A stretch of 46,988 nucleotides of DNA from Pelomonas sp046294815 (GTDB lineage: Bacteria > Pseudomonadota > Gammaproteobacteria > Burkholderiales > Burkholderiaceae_C). Within the stretch, counting starts at the first letter, position 1, and each line of letters starts with the position of its first letter. The notes beneath the pieces were generated by a model. It was given only the letters and a program-made list of their open reading frames with translations. It had not been told where the DNA came from and searched no databases. Shown in pieces: positions 32,292 through 40,731 of this stretch. The stretch covers positions 1 through 46,988 of the forward strand of contig JBKBOJ010000016.1 in assembly GCA_046294815.1 (NCBI GenBank). The letters are read 5' to 3'. The translations under genes and the position numbers were made by a program.

Positions 32292-32567
32292 TCAGCGCCT
32301 CACGCTCAGCAGCCACCACTGCGGCAACGCGATGCCGAGCAACAGCAAGGCATAGCCGGCCATGCTGCCGTCGCGCCCCAGCAGCAGCAGCGCAAGGATG
32401 ACGGCGGCGCTGCCGCCGGCCGCCCCCCAGCCCCACAACCTCTGCCAGCGCAGCGTCCCTGCCTGCCGTCGCCACAAGGCCTTGATCGCCAACGCCAGCA
32501 GCGCCGCCACGCCCCAGGCAGGGGCGAACAGATTGGCGATGTGCCAGAAGGCGTCGAGCGGGCTCAT
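32292..32567 (-). CDS. Small membrane protein of unknown function
   Basis: The 91-residue product has three hydrophobic stretches (WHIANLFAPAWGVAALLALAI, GGSAAVILALLLLG and AGYALLLLGIALPQWWLL) and a basic loop between the first two, so an inner-membrane protein is likely. Starting at 32567 removes a polar N-terminal tail of the longer frame to 32624, which would overlap the hemA start. It ends one base from the miaB stop and diverges from hemA across 55 bp. No function is recognisable. Confidence 0.65.
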   Translation of the reverse strand: MSPLDAFWHIANLFAPAWGVAALLALAIKALWRRQAGTLRWQRLWGWGAAGGSAAVILALLLLGRDGSMAGYALLLLGIALPQWWLLSVRR

Positions 32568-32622
32568 GCGGGCTTGATCGGTGTCAGAAGCGGCAAAGCC
32601 GCGAATCCTACAATTCGTCTCC

Positions 32623-33885
32623 ATGTCGGTCTTCGCTCTCGGCCTGAATCACAACACCGCCCCGCTCGATCTGCGCGGGCGGTTTGCGTTCACGCTGGAG
32701 CAGTTGGCGCCGTCGCTGACCGGCCTGCGCCAAAAGCTGGCGGGGGCACCCGAGGCCGCCATCCTCTCCACCTGCAACCGCACCGAGGTCTATGTGGCTG
32801 CGCCGTCGGCGCAGGTGCAGCCGACCATCGCCTGGCTGGCCCAGACCGGCGGCGTCGACGCCGGCGCGCTGCGCCAACACGCCTACGTGATGCAGGGCAG
32901 TGACGCCGCGCGCCATGCCTTCCGCGTGGCCTGCGGCCTGGACTCCATGGTGCTGGGCGAGCCGCAGATCCTCGGCCAGATGAAGCAGGCCGTGAAGGAG
33001 GCCGAGGCCGCCGGCGCCCTGGGCACCACGCTGCACCAGCTGTTTCAGCGCAGCTTCTCGGTGGCCAAGGAAGTGCGCAGCTCCACCGAGATCGGCGCCC
33101 ACTCCATCAGCATGGCCGCCGCCGCCGTGCGCTTGGCCGGGCAGCTGTTCGAGGATCTGGCGCAGACGCGCGTGCTGTTCGTCGGCGCCGGCGAGATGAT
33201 CGAGCTGACCGCCACACACTTTGCCGCGAAGACGCCGCGCCACATCGCGGTGGCCAACCGCACGCTGGAGCGCGGCGAAAAGCTGGCCACCCGCTTCGGC
33301 GCCGAGGCCCTGCGGCTGGCCGACCTGCCTGATCGCCTGCATGAGTTCGACATCGTCGTGTCCTGCACCGCGTCCAGCCTGCCGCTGATCGGCTTAGGCG
33401 CCGTCGAACGCGCGGTCAAGCGCCGCAGGCGCCGCCCGATGTTCATGGTCGATCTGGCCGTGCCGCGCGACATCGAGCCCGAGGTCGCGCAGTTGGACGA
33501 CGTCTACCTCTACACCGTCGACGAGCTCGCGCAGCAAGTGCAGACCGCTGGCGAGAAGCGCCAGGCGGCCGTCGCCCAGGCCGAGGCCATCGTCGAGACC
33601 GGCGTGCAGAGCTTCATGCACTGGCTGGACCAGCGCCACACGGTGCCGCTGATCCAGGCCCTGCACGCGCAGGCCGACGACTGGCGTGCCGCCGAGATCG
33701 CCCGCGCCCGCAAGCTACTGGCCAAGGGGGCCGACATCGACGAGGTGCTGGACGCGCTGTCGCGGCGCCTCACGCAGAAGCTGCTGCACGGCACGCTGGC
33801 GGAGCTGCATGCCTGCGACGGCGAGCAGCGCCTGCAGCTGGCCCAAACCGTCTCGCGCCTCTTCCTGCGCGGCACGCAGTCCTAG
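32623..33885 (+). CDS. hemA: Glutamyl-tRNA reductase
   Basis: The 420-residue enzyme reduces Glu-tRNA to glutamate-1-semialdehyde, the first step of heme biosynthesis in this lineage. GLNHNTAPLDLR opens the catalytic domain, Cys51 in STCNRTE is the nucleophile, and GEPQILGQMK, the NADPH-binding VGAGEMIEL and VDLAVPRDIEP are typical. A C-terminal dimerisation helix closes the protein. The ATG at 32623 fits the family start; the upstream extension to 32581 does not. A TACAAT box lies at 32609-32614, very close to the start, so the leader would be short. Confidence 0.96.
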   Translation: MSVFALGLNHNTAPLDLRGRFAFTLEQLAPSLTGLRQKLAGAPEAAILSTCNRTEVYVAAPSAQVQPTIAWLAQTGGVDAGALRQHAYVMQGSDAARHAFRVACGLDSMVLGEPQILGQMKQAVKEAEAAGALGTTLHQLFQRSFSVAKEVRSSTEIGAHSISMAAAAVRLAGQLFEDLAQTRVLFVGAGEMIELTATHFAAKTPRHIAVANRTLERGEKLATRFGAEALRLADLPDRLHEFDIVVSCTASSLPLIGLGAVERAVKRRRRRPMFMVDLAVPRDIEPEVAQLDDVYLYTVDELAQQVQTAGEKRQAAVAQAEAIVETGVQSFMHWLDQRHTVPLIQALHAQADDWRAAEIARARKLLAKGADIDEVLDALSRRLTQKLLHGTLAELHACDGEQRLQLAQTVSRLFLRGTQS

Positions 33886-33948
33886 CGGCGCTCTGCGCCC
33901 GCCGCCCGGCGCCCCCTGCGCCGCCCCGACTGCCCACACGATCCCGCC

Positions 33949-35034
33949 ATGAAAGACTCCCTGCGCCAGCAGTTTGACCGCCTCGCCTTCCGCCTCGCCG
34001 AGCTGGACACCATCCTTGCTGACGGCAGCATCGCGTCGGACATGAAGCGCTACCGCGCGCTGACAAAGGAGCAGGCCGAGGTGGCGGGGCTGGTCGAACG
34101 CTATCGCCGCTATCAAGCGCATGAAGCGGACCTGGCCGCAGCGCGCGAGCTGTTGTCCGACCCGGAGATGGCCGAGATGGCACGCGAGGAGATCGCGTCC
34201 AACGAGGCCGCGCTGGCCGCGCTGGACCACGAATTGCAGTTGGCCCTGATCCCCAAGGATCCCGACGACGAGCGCAATGCCTTCCTGGAAATCCGCGCCG
34301 GCACGGGTGGTGACGAGTCCGCACTGTTTGCCGGCGACCTGGCGCGCATGTACCTGCGCTTCGCAGAGCGCCAGGGCTGGCGCACCGAGATCTTGTCCGA
34401 GAACGTGTCGGACCTGGGCGGCTACAAGGAGCTGGTCGTGCGCATCGAGGGCGACGGTGTCTACGGGCGCCTCAAGTTCGAGTCCGGCGGCCACCGTGTG
34501 CAGCGCGTGCCGGCGACCGAGACCCAGGGACGCATCCACACCAGCGCCTGCACCGTCGCCGTCATGCCCGAGCCCGACGAGGCCGAGGCCATCACGCTCA
34601 ACCCCGCGGACCTGCGCATCGACACCTTCCGCGCCAGCGGTGCCGGCGGCCAGCACATCAACAAGACCGACTCGGCCGTGCGCGTCGTGCACCTGCCCAC
34701 CGGCATCGTGGCCGAATGCCAGGACGGCCGCAGCCAGCACAGCAACAAGGCCAAGGCGCTGCAGGTGCTGCAGGCCCGCATCCAGGAGAAGGAGCGCAGC
34801 GAGCGCGCGGCCAAGGAGGCTGCCACACGCAAGAGCCTGATCGGCAGCGGCGATCGCAGCGACCGCATCCGCACCTACAACTTCCCGCAGGGCCGGCTCA
34901 CCGACCACCGCATCAACCTGACGCTCTACAAGCTCGGCCAGATCATGGACGGCGACCTGAACGAAGTCATCCAGGGCTTGCTGGCCGCCCGCGCCGCCGA
35001 GCAATTGGCCGAGCTGGAAGCCGGGCGCGCATGA
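33949..35034 (+). CDS. prfA: Peptide chain release factor 1
   Basis: The 361-residue factor recognises UAA and UAG stop codons. The PAT tripeptide appears in RVPATETQGRIHTSA. The catalytic Gly233-Gly234-Gln235 lies in GAGGQHINKTDSAVR, and RTYNFPQGRLTDHR completes the C-terminal core. Length and start match the family. It lies 63 bp after hemA and overlaps prmC, the methyltransferase that modifies its GGQ glutamine, by 4 bp (ATGA). Confidence 0.97.
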   Translation: MKDSLRQQFDRLAFRLAELDTILADGSIASDMKRYRALTKEQAEVAGLVERYRRYQAHEADLAAARELLSDPEMAEMAREEIASNEAALAALDHELQLALIPKDPDDERNAFLEIRAGTGGDESALFAGDLARMYLRFAERQGWRTEILSENVSDLGGYKELVVRIEGDGVYGRLKFESGGHRVQRVPATETQGRIHTSACTVAVMPEPDEAEAITLNPADLRIDTFRASGAGGQHINKTDSAVRVVHLPTGIVAECQDGRSQHSNKAKALQVLQARIQEKERSERAAKEAATRKSLIGSGDRSDRIRTYNFPQGRLTDHRINLTLYKLGQIMDGDLNEVIQGLLAARAAEQLAELEAGRA

Positions 35035-35834
35035 CCGTCGATGAAGCCTTGGTGCTGGCCCGCCGGCTCGGCGTGGAGCGCGGCGACGCGCAAACGCTGC
35101 TGAGCCATCTGACCGGCCAGGATCGCGCCTGGCTCATCACGCACGGCGACGCCCCGGTGCCCGGCGTCGAAGGCCTGCTGCGCCGCCTGGCCGATGGCGA
35201 GCCGCTGGCCCACCTGACCGGCTGGCAGCCCTTCCATGGTCTGCTGCTGCGGGTCACGCCGGCCACGCTCATCCCAAGGCCGGACACCGAGACGCTGGTG
35301 GACTGGGCGCTGCAGCAATTGGCCGCCCTGCCGGGCGAGCCCGCGGTCGCGGACCTGGGCACCGGCAGCGGCGCCATTGCGCTCGCCATCAAGGCGGCCT
35401 GCCCGCGCGCCCGAGTCACGGCCGTGGACTTCAGCGCCGCTGCGCTGGCCGTCGCGCGCGGCAATGGCGAACGCCTGGGCTTGGTCGTCGACTGGCGGCT
35501 CGGCAACTGGTTCGAGCCGCTGACCGGCCAGCGCTTCGACCTGATCGTCAGCAACCCGCCTTACGTCGCCGACGCCGACCCGCACCTGCCTGCGCTGCGC
35601 CACGAACCCACCACCGCATTGACCGCAGGTCCGGACGGCCTGGCCGACCTGCACGCGCTCATCGATGCGGCACCGCCACACCTCCGGCCCGGCGGTTGGC
35701 TGCTGCTGGAGCATGGCTGGGACCAGGCGGATGCGGTCGCACAACGGCTGGCGGTGCGCGGCTATGCCCAGCCCCAGCTGCGCCATGACCTGGGCGGACG
35801 GCCTCGCGCCAGCGGCGCCTGCTGGGCGGGCTGA
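35031..35834 (+). CDS. prmC: Release factor glutamine methyltransferase
   Basis: The 267-residue enzyme methylates the GGQ glutamine of release factors 1 and 2 using S-adenosylmethionine. It shows the helical N-terminal substrate domain, the linker YxTGxQPF-like HLTGWQPFHG, IPRPDTETLV, the SAM motif DLGTGSGAIAL and the catalytic Asn175-Pro-Pro-Tyr178. The start overlaps prfA; the frame open from 34716 is a shadow of prfA. Coupled translation with its substrate gene is conserved in many bacteria. Confidence 0.95.
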   Translation: MTVDEALVLARRLGVERGDAQTLLSHLTGQDRAWLITHGDAPVPGVEGLLRRLADGEPLAHLTGWQPFHGLLLRVTPATLIPRPDTETLVDWALQQLAALPGEPAVADLGTGSGAIALAIKAACPRARVTAVDFSAAALAVARGNGERLGLVVDWRLGNWFEPLTGQRFDLIVSNPPYVADADPHLPALRHEPTTALTAGPDGLADLHALIDAAPPHLRPGGWLLLEHGWDQADAVAQRLAVRGYAQPQLRHDLGGRPRASGACWAG

Positions 35835-35846
35835 AGCGCTGCGTGC

Positions 35847-35869
35847 CGGGCGGCGATGGCGATCGCCCG
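35847..35869 (+). terminator. Weak hairpin after prmC
   Basis: CGGGCG (35847-35852) and CGCCCG (35864-35869) form a 6-bp stem, followed by GTTT and later GTTTTG. It is a possible terminator for the hemA-prfA-prmC group, but the stem is short and the T-run is poor. Confidence 0.3.
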
Positions 35870-35968
35870 TTTGCGTGACGTTTTGCCCCCAGTTCGTCAT
35901 TCCCTCGCACGAATTGCGGGCGTAGTATCAAAGCGCGGTGCCTGCCTCGCACCACGCAGGAGACCATC

Positions 35969-36541
35969 ATGACCCGCCTCGCCAGCGCCGCCGTACTGAG
36001 CCTGTCTGCCCTGCTCGCACTGCAGGCCCAGGCGGCCGAGCTCGACACCCAGCCGCGCTGGCAAGCGCGGCTGCAGCTCAGCAGCAACGACGCTGCCCAG
36101 GACGCCCGCCCGCACCTCGGCGGCTCACGCGTGCTGAGCGCCAACCTGCTGGGCGATTACTACCTGAGCAGCTCCGGCTTCTCCGGCCTGAGCGGCGGCC
36201 TGCGCGCCACCGGCGGCCTGCTGCTGGGCCCGCTATCGCTGTCCCAGAGCAGCGGCGGCCTGGCGCTCGGGCACGGCCCAGTCGCGGCTGGCCGGCGCAG
36301 CCTGGTGTTCGGCGGCCCTAGCGCCTACGCGCTGGAGCCCAGTGCCAACCTGTCCTATCTGGGCATCGGCTACACCGGCCGCGTGATGGGCGGCGGGCTG
36401 TCGTTCAGCGCCGACTTCGGCCTGATGTCGGGCAGCGTGGGGCTGCGGCTGGGTCGCAGCAGCGCCCAGGGCATCGAGGACGCAATGCGCGACCTGCGCT
36501 TCAAGCCCCTGCTGCAGCTGGGCCTGGCCTACAGCTACTGA
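35969..36541 (+). CDS. Exported, glycine- and leucine-rich beta-barrel-like protein of unknown function
   Basis: The 190-residue protein has a signal peptide (MTRLASAAVLSLSALLALQAQA) and alternating Gly/Ser/Leu-rich segments (SANLLGDYYLSSSGFSGLSGGLRATGGLLLGPL, described here only in part as GLSGGLRATGGLLLGPL). It ends with the aromatic strand LLQLGLAYSY, a pattern of small outer-membrane barrels. No catalytic motif is visible. AGGAG at 35960-35964 supports the ATG. Similar proteins seem to be common in Burkholderiales, but I cannot name a function. It stands alone between prmC and grxD. Confidence 0.7.
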   Translation: MTRLASAAVLSLSALLALQAQAAELDTQPRWQARLQLSSNDAAQDARPHLGGSRVLSANLLGDYYLSSSGFSGLSGGLRATGGLLLGPLSLSQSSGGLALGHGPVAAGRRSLVFGGPSAYALEPSANLSYLGIGYTGRVMGGGLSFSADFGLMSGSVGLRLGRSSAQGIEDAMRDLRFKPLLQLGLAYSY

Positions 36542-36597
36542 CAGCGCCGCCGGGTGCGTCCCGGATAATCACGGTTTTGCCTTATCCGAGAACTGCA

Positions 36598-36912
36598 ATG
36601 AGCGACGTTCAGCAACGCATTGACGACCTGGTCAAGTCCAACCGCGTCATGCTCTTCATGAAGGGCACAGCCCAGTTCCCCATGTGCGGCTTCTCGGGCC
36701 GCGCGATCCAGATCTTGAAGGCAGCCGGCGCGACCGACATCAAGACCTTCAACGTCCTGGAAGACGAGGAAGTGCGCCAGGGCATCAAGGAATACGCCAA
36801 CTGGCCCACCATCCCGCAGCTCTACATCAACGGCGAATTCATCGGCGGCTCAGACATCATGATGGAGATGTACGAGTCGGGAGAACTGCAGCGGGCCTTG
36901 GCGGCGGCTTGA
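36598..36912 (+). CDS. grxD: Monothiol glutaredoxin
   Basis: The 104-residue protein is a CGFS-type monothiol glutaredoxin that binds and transfers 2Fe-2S clusters with glutathione and BolA partners. MKGTAQFPMCGFSGRA carries the active Cys30, and WPTIPQLYINGEFIGGSDIM is the glutathione-binding part. Seven codons upstream in the same frame (from 36577) are excluded because the family starts at MSDVQQRI. Its TGA overlaps the ubiX ATG by one base. Confidence 0.95.
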   Translation: MSDVQQRIDDLVKSNRVMLFMKGTAQFPMCGFSGRAIQILKAAGATDIKTFNVLEDEEVRQGIKEYANWPTIPQLYINGEFIGGSDIMMEMYESGELQRALAAA

Positions 36913-37475
36913 TGACGCCGCGGCTGGTCGTCGGGCTGACGGGCGCCACGGGTGCCGCCTACGCGCTGCGGCTGCTGCGCCGGGCGCGTGAGCTGGCTGT
37001 CCAGACCCATCTGATCGCCACGCCAGCCGGCATCCTGAATGCCCACCACGAGCTGGGCCTGGATCGCTCCGCACTGGAGGCCGAAGCCGACCATGCCTAT
37101 GCGCCCGGCGACGTTGGCGCCTGCATCGCCAGTGGCAGCTTCCACACCACCGCCATGGTCGTGGCGCCCTGCTCCATGAAGTCGCTGGCGGCCATCGCCC
37201 ACGGCCTGGGCGACAACCTGCTGACCCGCGCCGCGGACGTGACGCTGAAGGAGCGCCGCCGCCTCATCCTGCTGGTGCGCGAGACGCCCCTCAATCTGGC
37301 CCACCTGCGCAACATGCTGGCCGTGACCGAAATGGGCGGCATCTGCTTCCCGCCGCTGCCGGCCTTCTATCACCGCCCCAAGAGCATCGACGAGTTGGTG
37401 GCCGATACGGTGGAACGCGTGCTGGAACTGGCGGGCGTCAGTGCGGCACAGCCCAAGTCCTGGACGGGGCTGTAG
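36912..37475 (+). CDS. ubiX: Flavin prenyltransferase UbiX
   Basis: The 187-residue enzyme makes prenylated FMN for the UbiD decarboxylase of ubiquinone synthesis. It shows GLTGATGAAYALRLL (FMN-binding), GSFHTTAMVVAPCSMKSLAAIA, LTRAADVTLKERRRLILLVRETPL and GGICFPPLPAFYHRP, all typical. The start is the ATG overlapping the grxD stop (TGATG), so the two are cotranscribed. A motif TAGGAACCTGTCGGGC follows at 37482-37497. Confidence 0.95.
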   Translation: MTPRLVVGLTGATGAAYALRLLRRARELAVQTHLIATPAGILNAHHELGLDRSALEAEADHAYAPGDVGACIASGSFHTTAMVVAPCSMKSLAAIAHGLGDNLLTRAADVTLKERRRLILLVRETPLNLAHLRNMLAVTEMGGICFPPLPAFYHRPKSIDELVADTVERVLELAGVSAAQPKSWTGL

Positions 37476-37503
37476 TCACGCTAGGAACCTGTCGGGCATT
37501 GGG

Positions 37504-38148
37504 TCACTTCTCTCCCGGCAGCAACCACTGCCTGCGCGCCGCAAATACGGCATTCGGATACTCCGGCCGCCCGCGGCTGCCGTTGTAACGCCCCAGCGCC
37601 ATGAAGAGATCGCCCTTCTCGCGGTCCAGGTAATGGCGCAGGATCACGCAGCCGAAGCGCAGGTTGGTCTGCATATGGAACAGCCGCGAGGCATTGCCGT
37701 CACCGATGCTGCGCGCCCAGAACGGCATGACCTGCATGTAGCCGCGCGCGCCGGCTGTGCTGATGGCGTACTTGCGAAAGCCGCTCTCGACCTGGATCAG
37801 CCCCAGCACCAGGCTGGGCTCCAGGCCCGCACGCCTGGCCTCGTACCAGACGGTCTCCAGGAACTCGATGCGGATCTGCGCCTCGGTCTTGCGCTTCTTC
37901 AGGCGCTCGCTCATGGTGCCCAGCCAGCGCAGATAGGCCATGCGAGCATCGACGTTGTCGAACTGCGGCCGCGGTGGGGCCGCTTGCGCGATGGCGGCAC
38001 TCAGCGCCGAGCGCACCGAGTCGATCAGCGGCTCCTCGATCTGCGCGCCGGCCCGCGCCAGCAGCGGCGCAGCCAGGAGGACCAGGACCGCCGAGCGGCG
38101 GGTCAGGCGCTTCAACCCAGAAACGGCGGTTGACCGCTTGCTACGCAT
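37504..38148 (-). CDS. Lytic transglycosylase (SLT domain), exported
   Basis: The 214-residue protein has an N-terminal signal (RRSAVLVLLAAPLLARA) and an SLT domain with catalytic Glu121 in GLIQVESGFRKYAIS, followed by AGARGYMQVMPFW and ALGRYNGSRG. It should cleave peptidoglycan glycan strands to form 1,6-anhydro ends in the periplasm. It resembles the transglycosylases found next to proS in Burkholderiales and runs in the same direction as proS, 94 bp downstream of it. Confidence 0.9.
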   Translation of the reverse strand: MRSKRSTAVSGLKRLTRRSAVLVLLAAPLLARAGAQIEEPLIDSVRSALSAAIAQAAPPRPQFDNVDARMAYLRWLGTMSERLKKRKTEAQIRIEFLETVWYEARRAGLEPSLVLGLIQVESGFRKYAISTAGARGYMQVMPFWARSIGDGNASRLFHMQTNLRFGCVILRHYLDREKGDLFMALGRYNGSRGRPEYPNAVFAARRQWLLPGEK

Positions 38149-38242
38149 CGAAAGTCTCGGTGCAGCAACACCTTGTGCACGTGGCGGTGCCCACCACTGC
38201 GGTACGCAGCGCTGCAGGCCCGCCCAACTGCCGCTTCTAGGT

Positions 38243-39985
38243 TCAAAGCTTGAGCAGACCCTTCAGGTGGTCCACCACATCGACCAGGGCCAGCTTGGTC
38301 GCGGCTTCGTCGCGCCGGCCCTGGTACTCGACCTGGCCCTCCTTCAGGCCGCGATCACCCAGCACCACGCGATGCGGCACGCCGATCAGCTCCCAGTCCG
38401 CGAACATGGCGCCCGGACGCTCGCCACGGTCGTCCAGGATCACATCCACGCCCAGCGCCTTCAGCTCTTCGTAGAGCTTTTCGGACGCCGCCTTGACCTC
38501 GGCACTGCGGTCCGCACCGATGGGGCAGATGACGACCGTGAACGGCGCGATGGCGTCGGGCCAGATGATGCCGCGCGCGTCGTGGTTCTGCTCGATGGCC
38601 GCACCCAGGATGCGGGTCACACCAATGCCGTAGCAACCCATTTCCATCAGCTTGGGCTTGCCGTCCTCGTCCAGGAAGGTCGCATTCATCGCGGCCGAAT
38701 ACTTGGTGCCGAGATAGAACACATGGCCGACCTCGATGCCGCGCTGGATGGCCAGCACGCCCTTACCGTCGGGTGAGGGATCACCGGCGACGACGTTGCG
38801 GATGTCGGCCACCAGGTCGGGCTCGGGCAGATCTCGGCCCCAATTCACACCGGTCAGGTGGAAGTCCACCTCGTTGGCGCCGCAGACGAAGTCGGCCATC
38901 TGGGCCACGGTGCGATCGGCAACGACCTTGACACCCTTGACGCCGACGGGCCCCAGGTAGCCCGGCTTGCAGCCGAAGCAGGCCTCGATCTCGGCCACCG
39001 TCGCAAAGCGGAAGCCGCCCTTCAATCCCTCCAGCTTGCCGGCCTTGACCTCGTTGAGCTCATGGTCGCCTCGCACCAGCAGCAGCCAGACCTGGGTGTT
39101 GGTGACGGCGCCATGCGCGTCCAACTCGTCGGTGGCCAGCACCAGCGACTTGACGGTCTGCGCCAGCGGCAGTCCCAGCAGCGCGGCGACGTCTTCGCAG
39201 GTGGACTTGCCGGGCGTGGGCGTCTTGGTCAGCGCCTGCGTGGGCGCAGGCCGCTCGCCCTGCGGCGGCAGCGCCTCGGCCAGCTCGATGTTGGCGGCGT
39301 AGTCGCTGGTGGGACAGTAGACGATGGCATCCTCGCCCGTCTCGGCGATGACCTGAAACTCGTGCGAGCGGTCGCCGCCGATGGCGCCGGTATCCGCCGC
39401 CACGGCCCGGTAGGCCAGGCCAAAGCGGTCGAAGATGCGGCAGTAGGCCGCGTACATGTTGTCGTAGCTGCGGCCGGCGGCTTCCTTGTCGCGGTCGAAG
39501 GAGTAGGCATCCTTCATCGTGAACTCGCGGCCGCGCATCAGCCCGAAGCGGGGCCGGCGCTCGTCGCGGAACTTGGTTTGGATGTGATAGAAGTTTTTCG
39601 GCAACTGGCGGTAGCTGCGCAGTTCCTGGCGGGCGATGTCGGTGATGACTTCCTCGCTGGTCGGCTGCACGATGAAGTCGCGGCCATGGCGATCCTTCAC
39701 ACGCAGCAGTTCGGGACCCATCTTGTCGAAGCGACCGGTCTCCTGCCATAGCTCGGCGGGCTGGATGACAGGCATCAGGCACTCGACCGCCCCGGCAGCG
39801 TCCATCTCCTCGCGGATGATCTTCTCGACCTTGCGGATGACCCGCAGTCCCATCGGCATGTAGCTGTAGATGCCTGCACCCAAGCGCTTGATCATGCCGG
39901 CGCGCATCATCAGCTTGTGGCTGACGATCTCGGCGTCGGCCGGCGCTTCCTTGAGGGTGGAGATGAAGAACTGGGAGGCTTTCAT
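38243..39985 (-). CDS. proS: Prolyl-tRNA synthetase (bacterial type with editing insert)
   Basis: The 580-residue class II synthetase charges tRNA-Pro. The catalytic core (LMMRAGMIKRLGAGIYSYMPMGLRV, given in part as AGIYSYMPMGLRV; then FRDERRPRFGLMRGREFTMKD) is interrupted by a YbaK-like editing insert (about 230-390, with TCEDVAALLGLP). It ends with an anticodon-binding domain. Family length is about 570, so it is full length. It diverges from rppH across 140 bp. A tRNA-Pro gene lies 5 kb away at 44962-45038. Confidence 0.97.
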   Translation of the reverse strand: MKASQFFISTLKEAPADAEIVSHKLMMRAGMIKRLGAGIYSYMPMGLRVIRKVEKIIREEMDAAGAVECLMPVIQPAELWQETGRFDKMGPELLRVKDRHGRDFIVQPTSEEVITDIARQELRSYRQLPKNFYHIQTKFRDERRPRFGLMRGREFTMKDAYSFDRDKEAAGRSYDNMYAAYCRIFDRFGLAYRAVAADTGAIGGDRSHEFQVIAETGEDAIVYCPTSDYAANIELAEALPPQGERPAPTQALTKTPTPGKSTCEDVAALLGLPLAQTVKSLVLATDELDAHGAVTNTQVWLLLVRGDHELNEVKAGKLEGLKGGFRFATVAEIEACFGCKPGYLGPVGVKGVKVVADRTVAQMADFVCGANEVDFHLTGVNWGRDLPEPDLVADIRNVVAGDPSPDGKGVLAIQRGIEVGHVFYLGTKYSAAMNATFLDEDGKPKLMEMGCYGIGVTRILGAAIEQNHDARGIIWPDAIAPFTVVICPIGADRSAEVKAASEKLYEELKALGVDVILDDRGERPGAMFADWELIGVPHRVVLGDRGLKEGQVEYQGRRDEAATKLALVDVVDHLKGLLKL

Positions 39986-40125
39986 GGGCGTGCTGCAAAA
40001 CGAAGGCCGGGTGAAAACCCGGCCAAGTCACGACAAAACGGGGAGAACTCTTCGGGTTAGCGAGGGCGCTGCCGCAATCGCGGCCCGATGCAATAATCGA
40101 ACCAACTATAGATTCGAGGTTGATT

Positions 40126-40713
40126 ATGCTCGACCGTGAAGGCTTCCGCCCCAACGTCGGCATCATCCTGCTCAACCAGCGCAACGAGGTGTTCTGGGGC
40201 AAGCGCATCAGGACGCATTCTTGGCAGTTCCCGCAAGGGGGCATCAAGCACGGCGAAACGCCCGAGCAGGCGATGTACCGAGAGCTTCACGAGGAAGTGG
40301 GGCTCAATCCCGAGCATGTGCGCATCCTGGCGCGGACACGCGACTGGCTGCGCTATGAGGTGCCGGAACACTTCATCAGGCGCGACGCGCGCGGCCACTA
40401 CCGGGGGCAGAAACAGATCTGGTTCCTGCTGCAGATGCTGGGGCGCGACTGCGACATGAACCTGCGCGCCACCGATCACCCAGAGTTTGACGCCTGGCGC
40501 TGGAACGAGTACTGGGTGCCGCTGGATGCCGTCATCGAGTTCAAGCGCGGCGTCTACGAGATGGCGCTGACCGAACTCGCCCGCTATCTGCCGCGCATCA
40601 ACCATCACAACCGCTACCTGCGCGCCGGCATGCGGCCCGCCCATCGCGGCGAGCGCCACAGCGGTCCCATGCCGCTGGAGACGACTTCGCCGGAGAGCGA
40701 GCGGAAGGGCTAG
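40126..40713 (+). CDS. rppH: RNA pyrophosphohydrolase
   Basis: The 195-residue Nudix enzyme removes pyrophosphate from mRNA 5' ends and so starts RNase E-dependent decay. The Nudix box GGIKHGETPEQAMYRELHEE follows WQFPQ, and REGFRPNVGIILLN is the usual N-terminus. GAGGT precedes the ATG; MIMLDREG from 40120 is a less likely start. Its stop TAG sits inside a palindrome shared with the stop of convergent proB. Confidence 0.95.
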   Translation: MLDREGFRPNVGIILLNQRNEVFWGKRIRTHSWQFPQGGIKHGETPEQAMYRELHEEVGLNPEHVRILARTRDWLRYEVPEHFIRRDARGHYRGQKQIWFLLQMLGRDCDMNLRATDHPEFDAWRWNEYWVPLDAVIEFKRGVYEMALTELARYLPRINHHNRYLRAGMRPAHRGERHSGPMPLETTSPESERKG

Positions 40714-40731
40714 GAGCCTGTCGGGCTCCTA
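40711..40731. terminator. Bidirectional stop/terminator palindrome between rppH and proB
   Basis: TAGGAGCC (40711-40718) and GGCTCCTA (40724-40731) form a perfect 8-bp stem with loop TGTCG. The outer triplets are the stop codons of both convergent genes (rppH TAG at 40711-40713 and proB TAG on the minus strand at 40731-40729). It lacks T-runs, so it may block convergent transcripts by structure alone. A related word occurs at 37482-37497. Confidence 0.5.
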
